Of a DNA stretch of 64,000 nt, positions 1 through 8,803 are shown piece after piece (positions within the stretch are counted from its first letter, which is position 1; each line of letters begins with the position of its first letter). Under the pieces are notes generated by a model. That model did not search any database and had not been told where the DNA came from. It saw only the letters and a list, made by a program, of their open reading frames with translations. Source of the stretch: Kitasatospora sp. NBC_01250 (GTDB lineage Bacteria > Actinomycetota > Actinomycetes > Streptomycetales > Streptomycetaceae); contig NZ_CP108476.1 of NCBI RefSeq assembly GCF_036226465.1, positions 2,170,001 to 2,234,000 on the forward strand, given 5' to 3'. Both the position numbers and the translations under genes were made by a program.

Positions 1-2
1 CG

Positions 3-542
3 CTGCTGCGCAGCCGGATGGCCAGCGGGGCACTCGCCTTCGGCTGCTTCCAACTCCTCTGGACCGGCCTGCCGTTCCTGCTCAGCGACCGTCCGTACCA
101 CTACTCGGCCGCCACCATCGGCCTGTTCGGCCTGCTCGGCGCCGCCGGTGCGCTCGGGGCCCGGCCCATCGGGCGGCTGCAGGACCGCGGGTCGGCGCAC
201 CCCGCCACCGGGCTGCTGCTGCTCACCCTCGCGTTCGCCTGGGCCGCGCTGGCCGGCGGCCACCACCTGCTCCCGCTGATCGCCGGGATCCTGCTGCTGG
301 ACGTCGGGGCCCAGGGCCTCAACGTGCTCAACCAGGCGCGGATCTACACGTTCCCGGTGGCGCTGCGGTCGCGGGTCACCACCGCCTACATGACCGCCTA
401 CTTCCTCGGCGGCGCGGTCGGCGCCACCGCCGCCGCGACGCTGTACGCCGCGGCCGGATGGCTCGGCAGCTGCCTGACCGGGCTGGGGCTCACGGCGGTG
501 GCCGGCGCGCTCTGGCTGGGCGACCGGCGGGCCGCGAACTGA
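3..542 (+). CDS. MFS transporter, C-terminal part (5' end outside window)
   Basis: The frame is open from the first bases of the window, so the true start lies upstream and only about the last 180 residues are visible. They form at least five hydrophobic stretches separated by short basic loops. One loop carries a GARPIGRLQDRG stretch, which resembles the loop 2-3/8-9 signature of major facilitator superfamily carriers. A helix with a DVGAQGLNVLNQARIY stretch and a final Gly/Ala-rich helix pair fit the C-terminal half of a 12-helix drug/sugar:H+ antiporter. The protein would sit in the cytoplasmic membrane and export or import a small molecule. The substrate cannot be inferred. The gene ends 45 bases before a same-strand epimerase-like gene, so co-transcription is possible. 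MFS family assignment is fairly secure; subfamily is not. Confidence 0.75.
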   Translation: MLRSRMASGALAFGCFQLLWTGLPFLLSDRPYHYSAATIGLFGLLGAAGALGARPIGRLQDRGSAHPATGLLLLTLAFAWAALAGGHHLLPLIAGILLLDVGAQGLNVLNQARIYTFPVALRSRVTTAYMTAYFLGGAVGATAAATLYAAAGWLGSCLTGLGLTAVAGALWLGDRRAAN

Positions 543-587
543 CCACTCACCCCACCCCGTTCCACCGTCTGCTCATCGGAGATCCAC

Positions 588-1445
588 ATGCGCGTCTTCC
601 TCGCCGGGGCAACCGGCGCCATCGGCCGGCTCCTGCTGCCGCTGCTGCTGACCGCCGGCCACCAGGTGGTGGCCGGCTCGCGCAGCGAGGAGGGCGCCCG
701 GGCCCTGCGCGCGCAGGGAGCCGAGGCGCTCCGGCTGGACGTCTTCGACCGGGCGGTGGTCGAACGGGCCGTGGCGGCGGCCGCGCCGGACGCCGTGGTG
801 CACCAGCTGACCGCGCTGAGCGGTCTCGACCTCACCGAGAACGCCCGGATCCGGCGGGAGGGGACCCGCAACCTGGTGGACGCCGCGCACCGGGCCGGGG
901 TGCGCCGGATCGTCGCCCAGTCCATCTCCTGGGCCTACCAGGGCGGCGACACCCCGGCGACCGAGGCCACCCCGCTGGACCCCACCACCGAGCAGCCGCG
1001 CGCCGCGACGGTCGGTGGCGTGCGCGCGCTGGAGGAGGCCGTGGCCGAGCTTCCCGAGCACGTGGTGCTGCGCTACGGCACCCTCTACGGCCCGGGCACC
1101 TGGTACGCCGAGGACGGTCTGATGGCCGAGCGGCTGCACCGGGGCGAGCTGGCCGCGAGCGAGGCGGTGAACTCCTTCCTGCACGTCGAGGACGCCGCCC
1201 GGGCGGCGCTCGCGGCGCTGGAGTGGCCCAGCGGCACGGTCAACGTGGTGGACGACGACCCGGCCCCCGCCCGGCTCTGGGTCCCGGTGCTGGCCGCCGC
1301 CGTCGGGGCGCCGACGCCGCCGGCCGCGGCCGGGCGGGCCGCCTGGGAGCGCGGTGCGGACGGCACGCTGGCCAGGACCGCCCGCGGCTGGCGGCCGACC
1401 CGCGCCTCCTGGCGACAGGGCTTCACGGAGCTCGGCCGAGGCTGA
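588..1445 (+). CDS. NAD(P)-dependent epimerase/dehydratase family protein
   Basis: This 285-residue protein opens with a Rossmann dinucleotide-binding loop, GATGAIG at residues 7-13, directly after the first beta strand, as in extended short-chain dehydrogenases. Acidic residues after strand 2 and the YGTLYGPG segment near residue 165 also match that family. The catalytic Tyr-x-x-x-Lys pair is not clearly present: the expected position reads SISWAYQGG. The protein may therefore be an atypical, NmrA-like or sugar-nucleotide-binding member rather than a classical epimerase. The ATG is preceded by GGAG at a good distance. It follows the MFS gene closely on the same strand. Substrate unknown. Confidence 0.8.
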   Translation: MRVFLAGATGAIGRLLLPLLLTAGHQVVAGSRSEEGARALRAQGAEALRLDVFDRAVVERAVAAAAPDAVVHQLTALSGLDLTENARIRREGTRNLVDAAHRAGVRRIVAQSISWAYQGGDTPATEATPLDPTTEQPRAATVGGVRALEEAVAELPEHVVLRYGTLYGPGTWYAEDGLMAERLHRGELAASEAVNSFLHVEDAARAALAALEWPSGTVNVVDDDPAPARLWVPVLAAAVGAPTPPAAAGRAAWERGADGTLARTARGWRPTRASWRQGFTELGRG

Positions 1446-1506
1446 GGCCGGGAGCGGGGCCGGGGCCGCGGCCGACCCGGGTGGCGCGGGCCGGCCGGCG
1501 AGACCG

Positions 1507-2874
1507 TCAGGCGAAGCGCCGGACGTCGGCCTCGCTCCGGTACGGCGCCCAGCCCCCGTCCGGGGCGCCGGTGGCCGTGAAGGCGGCCAGGGCGCGGGCG
1601 AAGGACTCGCCCAGCGCGCGGTCGGCCGCGCTGACCCCGCCCAGCATGGGGGCGGCTGCGAAGGCGTCGAAGGTGCCGAAGAGGAAGGGCAGTTCGGCGC
1701 AGTGCGTGACGCCGGTGCCCAGGTCGTCGGGCACCGGGCGGCGGTCGAAGCGGTAGACGTACGCCGGGGTGCCCTGGGCGGCGCGGTGCTCGGCCAGCTC
1801 GGTGGCACCGGCGTGGAAGAACCCGCGGGTGACGGCCCCGGCGACCTCGCCGCGCAGGCCGAAGGCCGTCATCTCGTCGGTGGTCGTGCCCAGCAGCAGG
1901 TCCTTGCCGCCCAGCGCGCCCGCGGCCACCGCCGGGAGCAGCGGCTGCGGCAGGCCCGCGCCGCCGAGGACGGGGTACATGGGCGGGTTCGGGTCGCCGG
2001 ACCCGGCGCGGTCGGCGGCCAACCGGCGGTAGGCGTCGAGCAGGCGCTCGGCGGGCAGGGTGCGCAGCTCCTCCCAGCCGGCCCGCCCCGGGGCCGTGCC
2101 GAGCAGGCGCAGGAAGTCGGCGGCGGACCCGGCGGCCTCGTCCGGGCCCTGCGGGCGCATGCCCCAGGGGCCGCTCTGCGCGATCACCCGGCGCACCAGG
2201 CCGCCGGTGGCGGGGTCGACCGCCAGCGCGAGGGCCGAGTAGGCGCCGGCCGACTGGCCGCCGACCGTGATCGCCCCCGGGTCGCCGCCGAACGCGGCGA
2301 TGTTCTCGGCGACCCAGCGCAGCGCGGCGCCCTGGTCCTGGCAGCCGGGGTTGTCCGCGCCGAACTCCGGCTGGTAGAGGTAACCCAGCGGACCCAGGCG
2401 GTAGTTGGCGGTGACCACGACGATGTCGCCGAGGGCGGCGAGCCGGGCGCCGTCGTACCAGTCCCAGCCGCCACTGCCGCTGCTGAAGCCGCCGCCGTGG
2501 AACCAGAGCAGCACCGGGCGCGGCGCGGCCGTGGCGGCGTCCAGGGCCGGCCGGGGCGTCCAGACGTTGAGGGTGAGGCAGCCCTCCTCGTCCCAGTCCG
2601 GCGTGCGCGGACCCATCACGACCTCCAGCCGGGACGGGCCCTGCGGCACCGCCGGGCCCGGGCGCACCGCGTCGCGCACCCCGGACCAGCCCGGCTGCGG
2701 GCCCGGAGCGGCGAAACGCAGCGCGCCCACCGGGGAGGCCGCGTACGGGACGCCGCGGAACGCCGCCACCGTCCCCTCCACCGTGCCGCGCAGCAGCCCG
2801 TGGGCGGTGGCGAGCACCGGCCCCGTGCCGTCCGCTCCGCTCGTGCTGCCCGTTGCGCTCGTTCCGTCGGTCAT
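1507..2874 (-). CDS. Type B carboxylesterase/lipase family protein
   Basis: The 455-residue product is a serine hydrolase of the alpha/beta fold, predicted to cleave carboxylic esters. Visible marks are the oxyanion-hole stretch WFHGGGFSSG, the nucleophile elbow GGQSAGAYS, and a late Thr-His-Cys-Ala-Glu segment that probably supplies the catalytic His. No signal peptide is seen, so it is probably cytoplasmic. The frame is open far upstream, but the ATG at 2874 is chosen because AAAGGGG precedes it at normal spacing and similarity to the family begins soon after. It is divergent from the Lrp-type regulator, with 109 bases between the two starts, which suggests regulation by that protein. Substrate unknown. 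Confidence 0.88.
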   Translation of the reverse strand: MTDGTSATGSTSGADGTGPVLATAHGLLRGTVEGTVAAFRGVPYAASPVGALRFAAPGPQPGWSGVRDAVRPGPAVPQGPSRLEVVMGPRTPDWDEEGCLTLNVWTPRPALDAATAAPRPVLLWFHGGGFSSGSGGWDWYDGARLAALGDIVVVTANYRLGPLGYLYQPEFGADNPGCQDQGAALRWVAENIAAFGGDPGAITVGGQSAGAYSALALAVDPATGGLVRRVIAQSGPWGMRPQGPDEAAGSAADFLRLLGTAPGRAGWEELRTLPAERLLDAYRRLAADRAGSGDPNPPMYPVLGGAGLPQPLLPAVAAGALGGKDLLLGTTTDEMTAFGLRGEVAGAVTRGFFHAGATELAEHRAAQGTPAYVYRFDRRPVPDDLGTGVTHCAELPFLFGTFDAFAAAPMLGGVSAADRALGESFARALAAFTATGAPDGGWAPYRSEADVRRFA

Positions 2875-2959
2875 GGCCCGTCCCCTTTCGTCGTGCTGAC
2901 GTCCCAGGTGTACGACCTCCCGGCAGGACCGGGCCATCACAGGGGGCCCGGCTTCCGAA

Positions 2960-2978
2960 AGTGCGTCACCGAAGCACT
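2960..2978. promoter_or_regulatory. Small inverted repeat before the Lrp-type gene
   Basis: AGTGC and GCACT arms separated by nine bases lie just before the ATG of the Lrp/AsnC gene, within the divergent intergenic space. No Shine-Dalgarno sequence is visible for that ATG. The repeat could be an autoregulatory operator or chance; the arms are only five bases long. Confidence 0.3.
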
Positions 2979-2983
2979 CTAGA

Positions 2984-4024
2984 ATGCCGAATGTGCGCCA
3001 ATCGCTGGACCAGACCGACCGCCGGATCGCCGCCGCGCTGCTGATCGCACCCCGCGCCTCCTGGCGCACCCTCGCGCACTGCCTGGAGCTGTCCGAGCGC
3101 ACGGTGGTCCGCCGGGCCGGGCCGCTGTACGCCGACGGCACGCTGCGGGCCACCGTGGTGCGCAGCCCCGCCCGGTTCCCCGCGCTGGTCCCGCTGGCGC
3201 TGCGGGTGCGCTGCCGCCCGAACCGGGTGCGGGCGGTGGCCGCCACGCTGGCCCGCCGGCCCGACACGGTCTGGGTGGACGTGCTGGGCGGCGGCGACGA
3301 GATCAGCACGATCCTCTTCCTGGACGGCCCCGAGGCCCGCAACACCCTGCTGCTGCGCGACCTGCCCGCCACCGCCGCCGTCGCCTCCTGGACCGCGCAC
3401 ACGCTGCTGCGGGTCTTTCCGACCTCGTTCCACTGGAGCGGCGGCCTGCTCTCCGCCCAGGAGACCGCACTGCTCCAGGCGACCGATCCGCTGCCGGCCG
3501 ACGCGCCCGGGCCGGAGGCACCGGACGTACCAGACGCACCGGACGCACCGGAGGTGCCCGCGGTCACCGAGGCCGGCGAGGCGCCGGGCGACGCCGCGCT
3601 GATCGAGGCGCTGACCGCGAACGGCCGGGCCGGCTGGACCGAGCTGGCCGCCCGCACCGGCCTCGGCCCGCTCACCGCCCGGCGCCGGGTGGCGGCGCTG
3701 GTGCGCGGCCACGTGGTCCGGCTGGCCACCGAGGTGGACCTGGCCCTGCTCGGCTGCCAGAGCGAGGCGCTGCTCTGGCTGACCGTCAGCCCCGGCGCGC
3801 TGGAGGCCACCGGGCGGACACTGGGCCGCCACCCCCGGGTCCGGTTCGTCGCCGCCACCACCGGCCCCGCCAATCTCCTGGTGGCGGTGGCCGTGGCGGA
3901 CCTCAGCGCCCTGTACGGGTTCCTGACCGGGACCGTCGGCACCCTGACGAAGATCACCGGCATCGAGACCACGCCGATCCTGGCGACCGCCAAGCGCACC
4001 GGGCTGACCCGTCCGGCCTGGTGA
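2984..4024 (+). CDS. Lrp/AsnC family regulator, duplicated (two-unit) form
   Basis: At 346 residues this is about twice the usual Lrp/AsnC length. It contains two winged-helix units: residues 5-60 (LDQTDRRIAAALLIAPRASW) and about 200-255 (ALIEALTANGRAGWTELAAR). Each is followed by an alpha/beta ligand-binding region of Lrp type. A Pro/Ala/Asp-rich linker joins the halves; its short DNA repeats probably arose by slippage. Family members sense amino acids or related metabolites and bind DNA. The divergent carboxylesterase is the obvious local target. The ATG lies on a CTAGA sequence without a ribosome-binding site, so initiation may be leaderless or the start may be slightly off. Effector unknown. 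Confidence 0.85.
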   Translation: MPNVRQSLDQTDRRIAAALLIAPRASWRTLAHCLELSERTVVRRAGPLYADGTLRATVVRSPARFPALVPLALRVRCRPNRVRAVAATLARRPDTVWVDVLGGGDEISTILFLDGPEARNTLLLRDLPATAAVASWTAHTLLRVFPTSFHWSGGLLSAQETALLQATDPLPADAPGPEAPDVPDAPDAPEVPAVTEAGEAPGDAALIEALTANGRAGWTELAARTGLGPLTARRRVAALVRGHVVRLATEVDLALLGCQSEALLWLTVSPGALEATGRTLGRHPRVRFVAATTGPANLLVAVAVADLSALYGFLTGTVGTLTKITGIETTPILATAKRTGLTRPAW

Positions 4025-4199
4025 ACCCACGCGCTCGCGCGGCGTCAACCAGGCTGCCGGGCAGTGGAGTTGTCCCACGTCGGCGGCGCGCGCCGGCGGA
4101 CCCGAACCGGGCCCGTCCGATCTTGCGCAGCCGACGTGGCGTCAGTTAGCGTTCCTCTTGTTCGTGTTCCATCACGTGCACGATTTCATGGGGCGGGTC

Positions 4200-4991
4200 A
4201 TGCAACCCAGGATCGGTATCACCGCGCGATTACGCCGGTCAGTGCAGAGCCACTGTGTCCACCAGGCCTACGTCGACCAGGTCGCCCGGGCAGGCGGTGT
4301 ACCGATCGTCATTCCGTTCGGCGACGAAAAGCTCTGCGAACCGGTGCTGTCCGCACTGGACGGCCTTCTGCTCACCGGCGGCGAGGACATCGATCCCGCC
4401 TATGCCGACGGAACCCCGCGCCAGCCCGGATACGACTACCACCCCGACCGGGACGCCTTCGAACTGCGCCTGGCCACCCTGGCCCTGGCGGCCGGAGTGC
4501 CGGTCCTCGGCATCTGCCGCGGTTGCCAGGTGCTGCACGTCGCCACCGGGAACCGGCTGATCCCGGACATCCCCGAGGTCACCGACGGCAGCGTCGCACA
4601 CCGGCTCTCGCTCACCGAACCGTCCCGACACCTGGTCACCCTGGCCGCCGAGGGCGTGGTGGCGCGGGCCTACGGGGAGCGGTCCCGCTGGGTCACCTCC
4701 TACCACCACCAGGGGCTGACGATGCCCGAGGCCCCGGATGCGCGCTGGCGGGCCACCGCGCATTCCGAGGACTCGCTCGTCGAGGCCATCGAACAGGTCG
4801 AGGGCGGCTGGGCCGTCGGCGTGCTCTGGCACCCGGAGCTGCCCGCGACGACGAATGGCGGCGAAATCCCTGTGCCGGCCGACCCGTTACTGCCGGACTC
4901 GTTGCCGGCCGACCCGTTACTGCCGGACTCGTTGCCGGCCGACCCGTTGATATCCGCCTTCGTCACGGCAGCGAGGCAGCCCCGTGTTTGA
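4200..4991 (+). CDS. Class I glutamine-amidotransferase-like hydrolase (peptidase C26, PuuD-like)
   Basis: The family includes gamma-glutamyl-GABA hydrolase, which cleaves gamma-glutamyl amides. Present are the start MQPRIGIT typical of the family, LTGGEDIDP, the nucleophile elbow GICRGCQ and the catalytic HPE of LWHPELP. The usual Asn-Gly-Gly stretch after the elbow reads HVATGNR, a mild divergence. The start is uncertain: ATG at 4200 fits the conserved N terminus, but in-frame ATG at 4188 and TTG at 4158 also exist. The 3' end carries a 30-bp tandem repeat encoding PADPLLPDSL copies. It overlaps the next gene by eight bases and heads a four-gene operon, implying a role in releasing or trimming a gamma-glutamyl amine or amino acid. 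Confidence 0.82.
   Translation: MQPRIGITARLRRSVQSHCVHQAYVDQVARAGGVPIVIPFGDEKLCEPVLSALDGLLLTGGEDIDPAYADGTPRQPGYDYHPDRDAFELRLATLALAAGVPVLGICRGCQVLHVATGNRLIPDIPEVTDGSVAHRLSLTEPSRHLVTLAAEGVVARAYGERSRWVTSYHHQGLTMPEAPDARWRATAHSEDSLVEAIEQVEGGWAVGVLWHPELPATTNGGEIPVPADPLLPDSLPADPLLPDSLPADPLISAFVTAARQPRV
4873..4948 (+). repeat. 30-bp tandem repeat, about 2.5 copies, inside coding sequence
   Basis: Two perfect 30-bp copies (4873-4902, 4903-4932) and a 16-base partial third copy lie in frame near the 3' end of the PuuD-like gene. They encode repeated PADPLLPDSL units beyond the conserved catalytic domain. A length of 30 keeps the frame, so copy-number change would alter the tail without breaking the protein. 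Confidence 0.9.
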
Positions 4992-5685
4992 ACTCCGCCG
5001 CCTCGCCCCCGAGGATCTCGGGCTCATTCTGGAACTCCAGGAACGCATCCGTTCCGGCCTCGCCGACAAGGCGATTTTCCAGACCAGTTCGCCGGAGTTC
5101 ATCTCCTACTGCCTTGCGGAGGGCGGCCATTGCTACGGCGTCTCGCGCGGCGGCGAAACGGTCGCCTACCGCATGGTGTACTTCCCGCGCGATCGTGAGT
5201 TCAATCTGGCCCGGGACACCCCGCTGCCGCCCGCCGAGCACCTCCGGGTGGCGCACTGGGACACCATCGCCGTCCTTCCCCAGTGGCGCGGATTCCAGTT
5301 GGCCAGGCTGCTGAACACCCGGGCGCTGGCCGACCTGGAGCAGACCGACATCCGTCACCTCCTCTCCACCAGCTCACCCGCCAATCCGCACGGGGTCCGT
5401 TCGCTGATCGAGACGGGTTTCAGGCCGGTGCGGCTGGTGCGGAAGTTCGGCGGCAAGCTCCGCTTCCTCTGCTACCGCCCCAGCCCGGCCGGCTGGCCCG
5501 CGGCCGCCGGCCCGCGGCGGACCGTCGCGCTCGGCGCCACCGAGGAGTTGGAGCAGGCCTTCCGGGACGGGTGGACCGGCACCTCCCTCGTGATCGACGA
5601 CTCCGGGCCCTGCCTCGCCCTGCGGCTGCAGCCCGCTCCGTTCGACGTCAGCGGGGCCGGCGCAGTCAACAGAGGGGACACCTGA
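4984..5685 (+). CDS. GNAT-type N-acyltransferase
   Basis: The 233-residue protein resembles the Gcn5-related acyltransferase fold. An N-terminal MFELRRLAPEDLGLILELQE strand-helix is followed by the central strand pair and a pantetheine-binding loop around VLPQWRGFQLARLL (R/Q-x-x-G-x type). The GFRPVRLVRKFGG end is also typical. The last 70 residues are extra and unassigned. The enzyme should transfer an acyl group from a CoA or carrier-protein donor to an amine. It starts with GTG eight bases inside the preceding hydrolase gene, and its stop overlaps the ATG of the decarboxylase, so the three are translationally coupled. The natural guess is acylation of the amine made by that decarboxylase. 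A homoserine-lactone-synthase-like or FeeM-like role is possible but unproven. Confidence 0.75.
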   Translation: MFELRRLAPEDLGLILELQERIRSGLADKAIFQTSSPEFISYCLAEGGHCYGVSRGGETVAYRMVYFPRDREFNLARDTPLPPAEHLRVAHWDTIAVLPQWRGFQLARLLNTRALADLEQTDIRHLLSTSSPANPHGVRSLIETGFRPVRLVRKFGGKLRFLCYRPSPAGWPAAAGPRRTVALGATEELEQAFRDGWTGTSLVIDDSGPCLALRLQPAPFDVSGAGAVNRGDT

Positions 5686-7169
5686 TGGGCCACGAGACGG
5701 CACCGCTCGATCCCGCCGACTGGGAGGAGTTCCGGGCGCTGGGCAAGCAGATCGTCGACGACATGGTCGACTACCTCGCCGGCGTCCGGGACCGCCCGGT
5801 CTGGCAGCCGGTACCGGACGCCGTCCGTGCCCGCCTGGCCACCGAACTGCCGCGCACCGGGGCGCCGATGGCCGCCGTCTACCAGGACTTCTGCGAGTCG
5901 ATCCTGCCGTACCCGCGCGGCAACATCCACCCGCGCTTCTGGGGCTGGGCGAACGGATCCGGCGTGCCCATCGCCGCCTACGCCGACCTGCTCGCCTCCG
6001 TGATGAACTGCACCCTCGGCTCCGGCGAGAACGCGGCCATGCTGGTCGAGCGGCAGGTGATCGACTGGCTGATGCAGGCCTTCGACTGGCCCGACACCGG
6101 CTCCGGGGTGCTCACCAGCGGCTGTTCGATGGGGCAGATCATCGCCCTGGCCGCCGCGCGCGAGGCCCGCACCGGCGGCTGGGACGTGCGCCGCGACGGC
6201 AACCTGGCCGGCCCCCAGCTCACCGTCTACGGCTCCACCGAGACGCACCACTCGGTCGAGAAGGCGGTCGAACTGCTGGGGATCGGGCGGACGTTCTTCC
6301 GGCAGATCCCGGTCGACGAGGACTTCCGGATCGAGGTGACCGCGCTGCGCGAGGCGATCCGCGAGGACCGCGCGGCGGGGTTCCACCCGCTCTGCGTGGT
6401 CGGGAACGTCGGCACCGTCAACACCGGCGCGATCGATCCGCTGGAGGAGCTGGTGACCCTCGCCCGCGAGGCGGGCCTGTGGCTGCACCTGGACGGCGCC
6501 TTCGGCGCGTTCGCCTACCTGCTGCCGAGCCACCGGCGGCTGCTGGCCTGCCTGAACCAGGCCGACTCGCTCGTCTTCGACCTGCACAAGTGGCTCTACC
6601 TGCCGTTCGACGTCAGCTGCGTCCTGGTCAACCGGCCGGACGCCCTCGAAGCCGCCTTCAGCTCCACCGCCGACTACATCAGCCGCACCGACCGCGGGCC
6701 GGCCGCCTACGAGGTGGCGTTCTCCGACCGGAGCATCGAGCAGTCCCGCCGGTTCCGGGCGCTGAAGGTGTGGTTCGCGCTCCGCACCCACGGCATCGAC
6801 GCCTTCGCCGACGCGATCGCGGGCAACATCGAGCAGATCGCCCGGCTGACCGAACTCGCCGACGCGTCCGAGGCGTTGGAGGTCGTCTCGCGCAGCCGGC
6901 TGAACATCGCCACGCTGCGCTACGTCTGGCCGCAGGGCGGGGCGCAGGCACTGGACCAGGTCAACCGGGAGATCCTGTCACAGCTCCAGGTGGGCGGGCT
7001 GGCGATGCCCTCGCACACCGTGATCGACGGGAAGTTCGTCATCCGGGTCGCCAACAACAACCACCGGACGACGACGGCCGACATCGAGTTCCTGGTCGAC
7101 CGGATCCAGGCGATCGGCGACCGGCTCACCCGGCAGCTGCCCGCGGCCCCGAGAGGTGATTCCCGTTAG
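5685..7169 (+). CDS. PLP-dependent amino-acid decarboxylase (group II, aromatic amino acid decarboxylase-like)
   Basis: A 494-residue group II decarboxylase. The N-terminal helix region (WEEFRALGKQIVDDMVDYL) and HPRFWGW segment are those of the DDC/glutamate decarboxylase family. The PLP lysine lies in LVFDLHKWLYLPFD, and the aspartate contacting the cofactor is in LHLDGAFGAFA. That last motif normally reads D-A-A-Y-G-G, so the active site is atypical, as is VGNVGTVNTGAIDPL where a GTT is usual. The enzyme should convert an amino acid to CO2 and an amine; the substrate cannot be read from sequence. ATG is preceded by AGAGGGGA and shares one base with the previous stop. Its partners suggest an acylated or glutamylated amine product. 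Confidence 0.88.
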   Translation: MGHETAPLDPADWEEFRALGKQIVDDMVDYLAGVRDRPVWQPVPDAVRARLATELPRTGAPMAAVYQDFCESILPYPRGNIHPRFWGWANGSGVPIAAYADLLASVMNCTLGSGENAAMLVERQVIDWLMQAFDWPDTGSGVLTSGCSMGQIIALAAAREARTGGWDVRRDGNLAGPQLTVYGSTETHHSVEKAVELLGIGRTFFRQIPVDEDFRIEVTALREAIREDRAAGFHPLCVVGNVGTVNTGAIDPLEELVTLAREAGLWLHLDGAFGAFAYLLPSHRRLLACLNQADSLVFDLHKWLYLPFDVSCVLVNRPDALEAAFSSTADYISRTDRGPAAYEVAFSDRSIEQSRRFRALKVWFALRTHGIDAFADAIAGNIEQIARLTELADASEALEVVSRSRLNIATLRYVWPQGGAQALDQVNREILSQLQVGGLAMPSHTVIDGKFVIRVANNNHRTTTADIEFLVDRIQAIGDRLTRQLPAAPRGDSR

Positions 7170-8130
7170 GTCAGGCACGTACTCGGTCGGGCTGCCGGCG
7201 GCGCTGGTCGCCACCGCGCTGTGGGGATTCACCTTCCTCGGGCCCGCCGTCATCGCCCCGCTCAACGTCTACTACCTGGTGGTGGGCAGGTACGCGGTCT
7301 TCGGCGTGATGTCGCTGACCGTCCTGGCGCTCAACTCCGACCGGGCGCGGGCCCTCGGGGTGCGCAGCTTCCTGACGGCGATGCACCTGGGCGTGGTCGG
7401 GTACATCGGCTTCTACCTGCTGCTGTCGCTCTCCACCAGGATCGGCGGCGGGGTCCTCGCCTCGACCCTGACCGGACTGATCCCCGCGATGGTCGCGCTG
7501 GCCTCCAACGTCTTCGAGAAGGCACTGGGCTGGCGCCGGCTGCTGCTGCCGATCGCCGTCATGTCCGGCGGGCTGCTGCTGGTGGACAGCGCCTCCTCCG
7601 CCGCCGACCGGGCCGGCCTCTCCGCGGGGCGGACCCTGCTCGGGATCGTGCTGGGCGTCTCGGCCTGCCTGGCCTGGGCGTACTTCGTCATCGCCAACGG
7701 CATCGTCCTCAAGCGCGCCAAGACCCCCGTCGACAACGCGGTGTGGACCGCGAGCATCGGCACCGGCGCCTTCGCCGCCTCGCTGCTGCTGGTGCCACTC
7801 GCCCGCGCGGGCGGCGGTCCCTCGCCGTTCCACGACACCGGGACCTTCTGGCGCTACCTGGCCTGGTGCGCCGCCCTGGCCCTGCTCGGCTCCTGGTGCG
7901 CCACCTGGTTCTGGAACGCGGCGACCCGACGGCTGCCCACCACCGTCATGGGCCCGATCATCGGGATGGAGGCCGTCTTCGGCGCGGTCTTCAACCTCAT
8001 GCGGGAACGGCGCCTGCCCACCTCCCCCGAGCTGTGGGGCGGCCTGCTGGTCGTCGGCGGCGTCTTCCTCTGCGCCTACCTCTTCAACCGCGCACTGGCG
8101 GAGGCGAGGCGCAGCGAACCGGCCGAATAG
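7156..8130 (+). CDS. EamA/DMT family transporter
   Basis: The 324-residue protein shows about ten hydrophobic segments arranged as two EamA repeats; the first begins ALVATALWGFTFLGPAVIAP, the usual opening of drug/metabolite transporters, and the second begins near LGIVLGVSACLAWAYFVI. It should export a small metabolite across the cytoplasmic membrane. It starts with GTG 14 bases inside the decarboxylase gene and ends the four-gene operon. Export of the decarboxylation or acylation product is the simplest reading of the context. Confidence 0.85.
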   Translation: MIPVRSGTYSVGLPAALVATALWGFTFLGPAVIAPLNVYYLVVGRYAVFGVMSLTVLALNSDRARALGVRSFLTAMHLGVVGYIGFYLLLSLSTRIGGGVLASTLTGLIPAMVALASNVFEKALGWRRLLLPIAVMSGGLLLVDSASSAADRAGLSAGRTLLGIVLGVSACLAWAYFVIANGIVLKRAKTPVDNAVWTASIGTGAFAASLLLVPLARAGGGPSPFHDTGTFWRYLAWCAALALLGSWCATWFWNAATRRLPTTVMGPIIGMEAVFGAVFNLMRERRLPTSPELWGGLLVVGGVFLCAYLFNRALAEARRSEPAE

Positions 8131-8135
8131 GGCGC

Positions 8136-8741
8136 TCAGGACATCGCGACCACGACGGCCGCGCAGACGACGCCCCCCGCGCACGCCAGGCCCCAGAGCA
8201 CGCTCAACGCCCCGTACAGCGCCTCGCGTCCCCACCGGAGGGAACCGGTGTCGATCAGGCGTCGAGCGGACCTCGACACCCGGGGCATCGGGAGGCTCGC
8301 GTCACGGCGCTGCAGCGCCTCCCGCACCAGCCGGTAGCCGTCGCTGCCGCTCAGACCGAGCCGGACGCCCCGGTGGTCCCGCACCATGAGCATGGGCGGC
8401 GAGTAACCGCGCGAGGTGTACTTGTACATCCTGATGCGGGTGATCCGAGCGAGGTCCACGGTCCGCCGACCGCTCAAGGTCCGCCCCGTCACCAGGTTCG
8501 GGTCGGCAGGGTCCACCCACACCTTCGTCCCGGCTTCGCACCGCATCGGGAAGAAGGCGAGATGGAACCCGGAGATCAGGCCCAGCAGGAGGATGCCCGG
8601 CGGATCCGGATCCGGCCGCACCCACAGTGCCGGCGCGAACCCCAGCACGAAGGTCACGGCCATCTCGATCGCCGCCTGCCGCCGCGATCTTCGCAACGCC
8701 GCCTCGGCCGGTACCGCCTGCCCACCCCGCACGATCTTCAT
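8136..8741 (-). CDS. Membrane protein with PH-like domain, function unknown
   Basis: This 201-residue protein has two hydrophobic helices near residues 28-70, a soluble domain (GTKVWVDPADPNLVTGRTLSG and following) with the alternating beta pattern of bacterial PH-like membrane proteins, and one last helix near the C terminus (GALSVLWGLACAGGVVCAAV). The soluble stretch has the RITRIRMYKYTSRGYSPPML pattern typical of such domains. The function is not known. It ends five bases past the EamA gene on the opposite strand and is not part of that operon. Confidence 0.65.
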   Translation of the reverse strand: MKIVRGGQAVPAEAALRRSRRQAAIEMAVTFVLGFAPALWVRPDPDPPGILLLGLISGFHLAFFPMRCEAGTKVWVDPADPNLVTGRTLSGRRTVDLARITRIRMYKYTSRGYSPPMLMVRDHRGVRLGLSGSDGYRLVREALQRRDASLPMPRVSRSARRLIDTGSLRWGREALYGALSVLWGLACAGGVVCAAVVVAMS

Positions 8742-8803
8742 GGGCGGTGAGCGTACTGACCAGGACGACGAAGAGGAAACGAAGTTGAGCGAAGTCAGAG
8801 CGG

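Noticed and set aside
2875..3999. Upstream extension of the carboxylesterase frame over the Lrp gene
   Set aside because: The family N terminus and a good ribosome-binding site are at 2874; the extension is antisense to the regulator.
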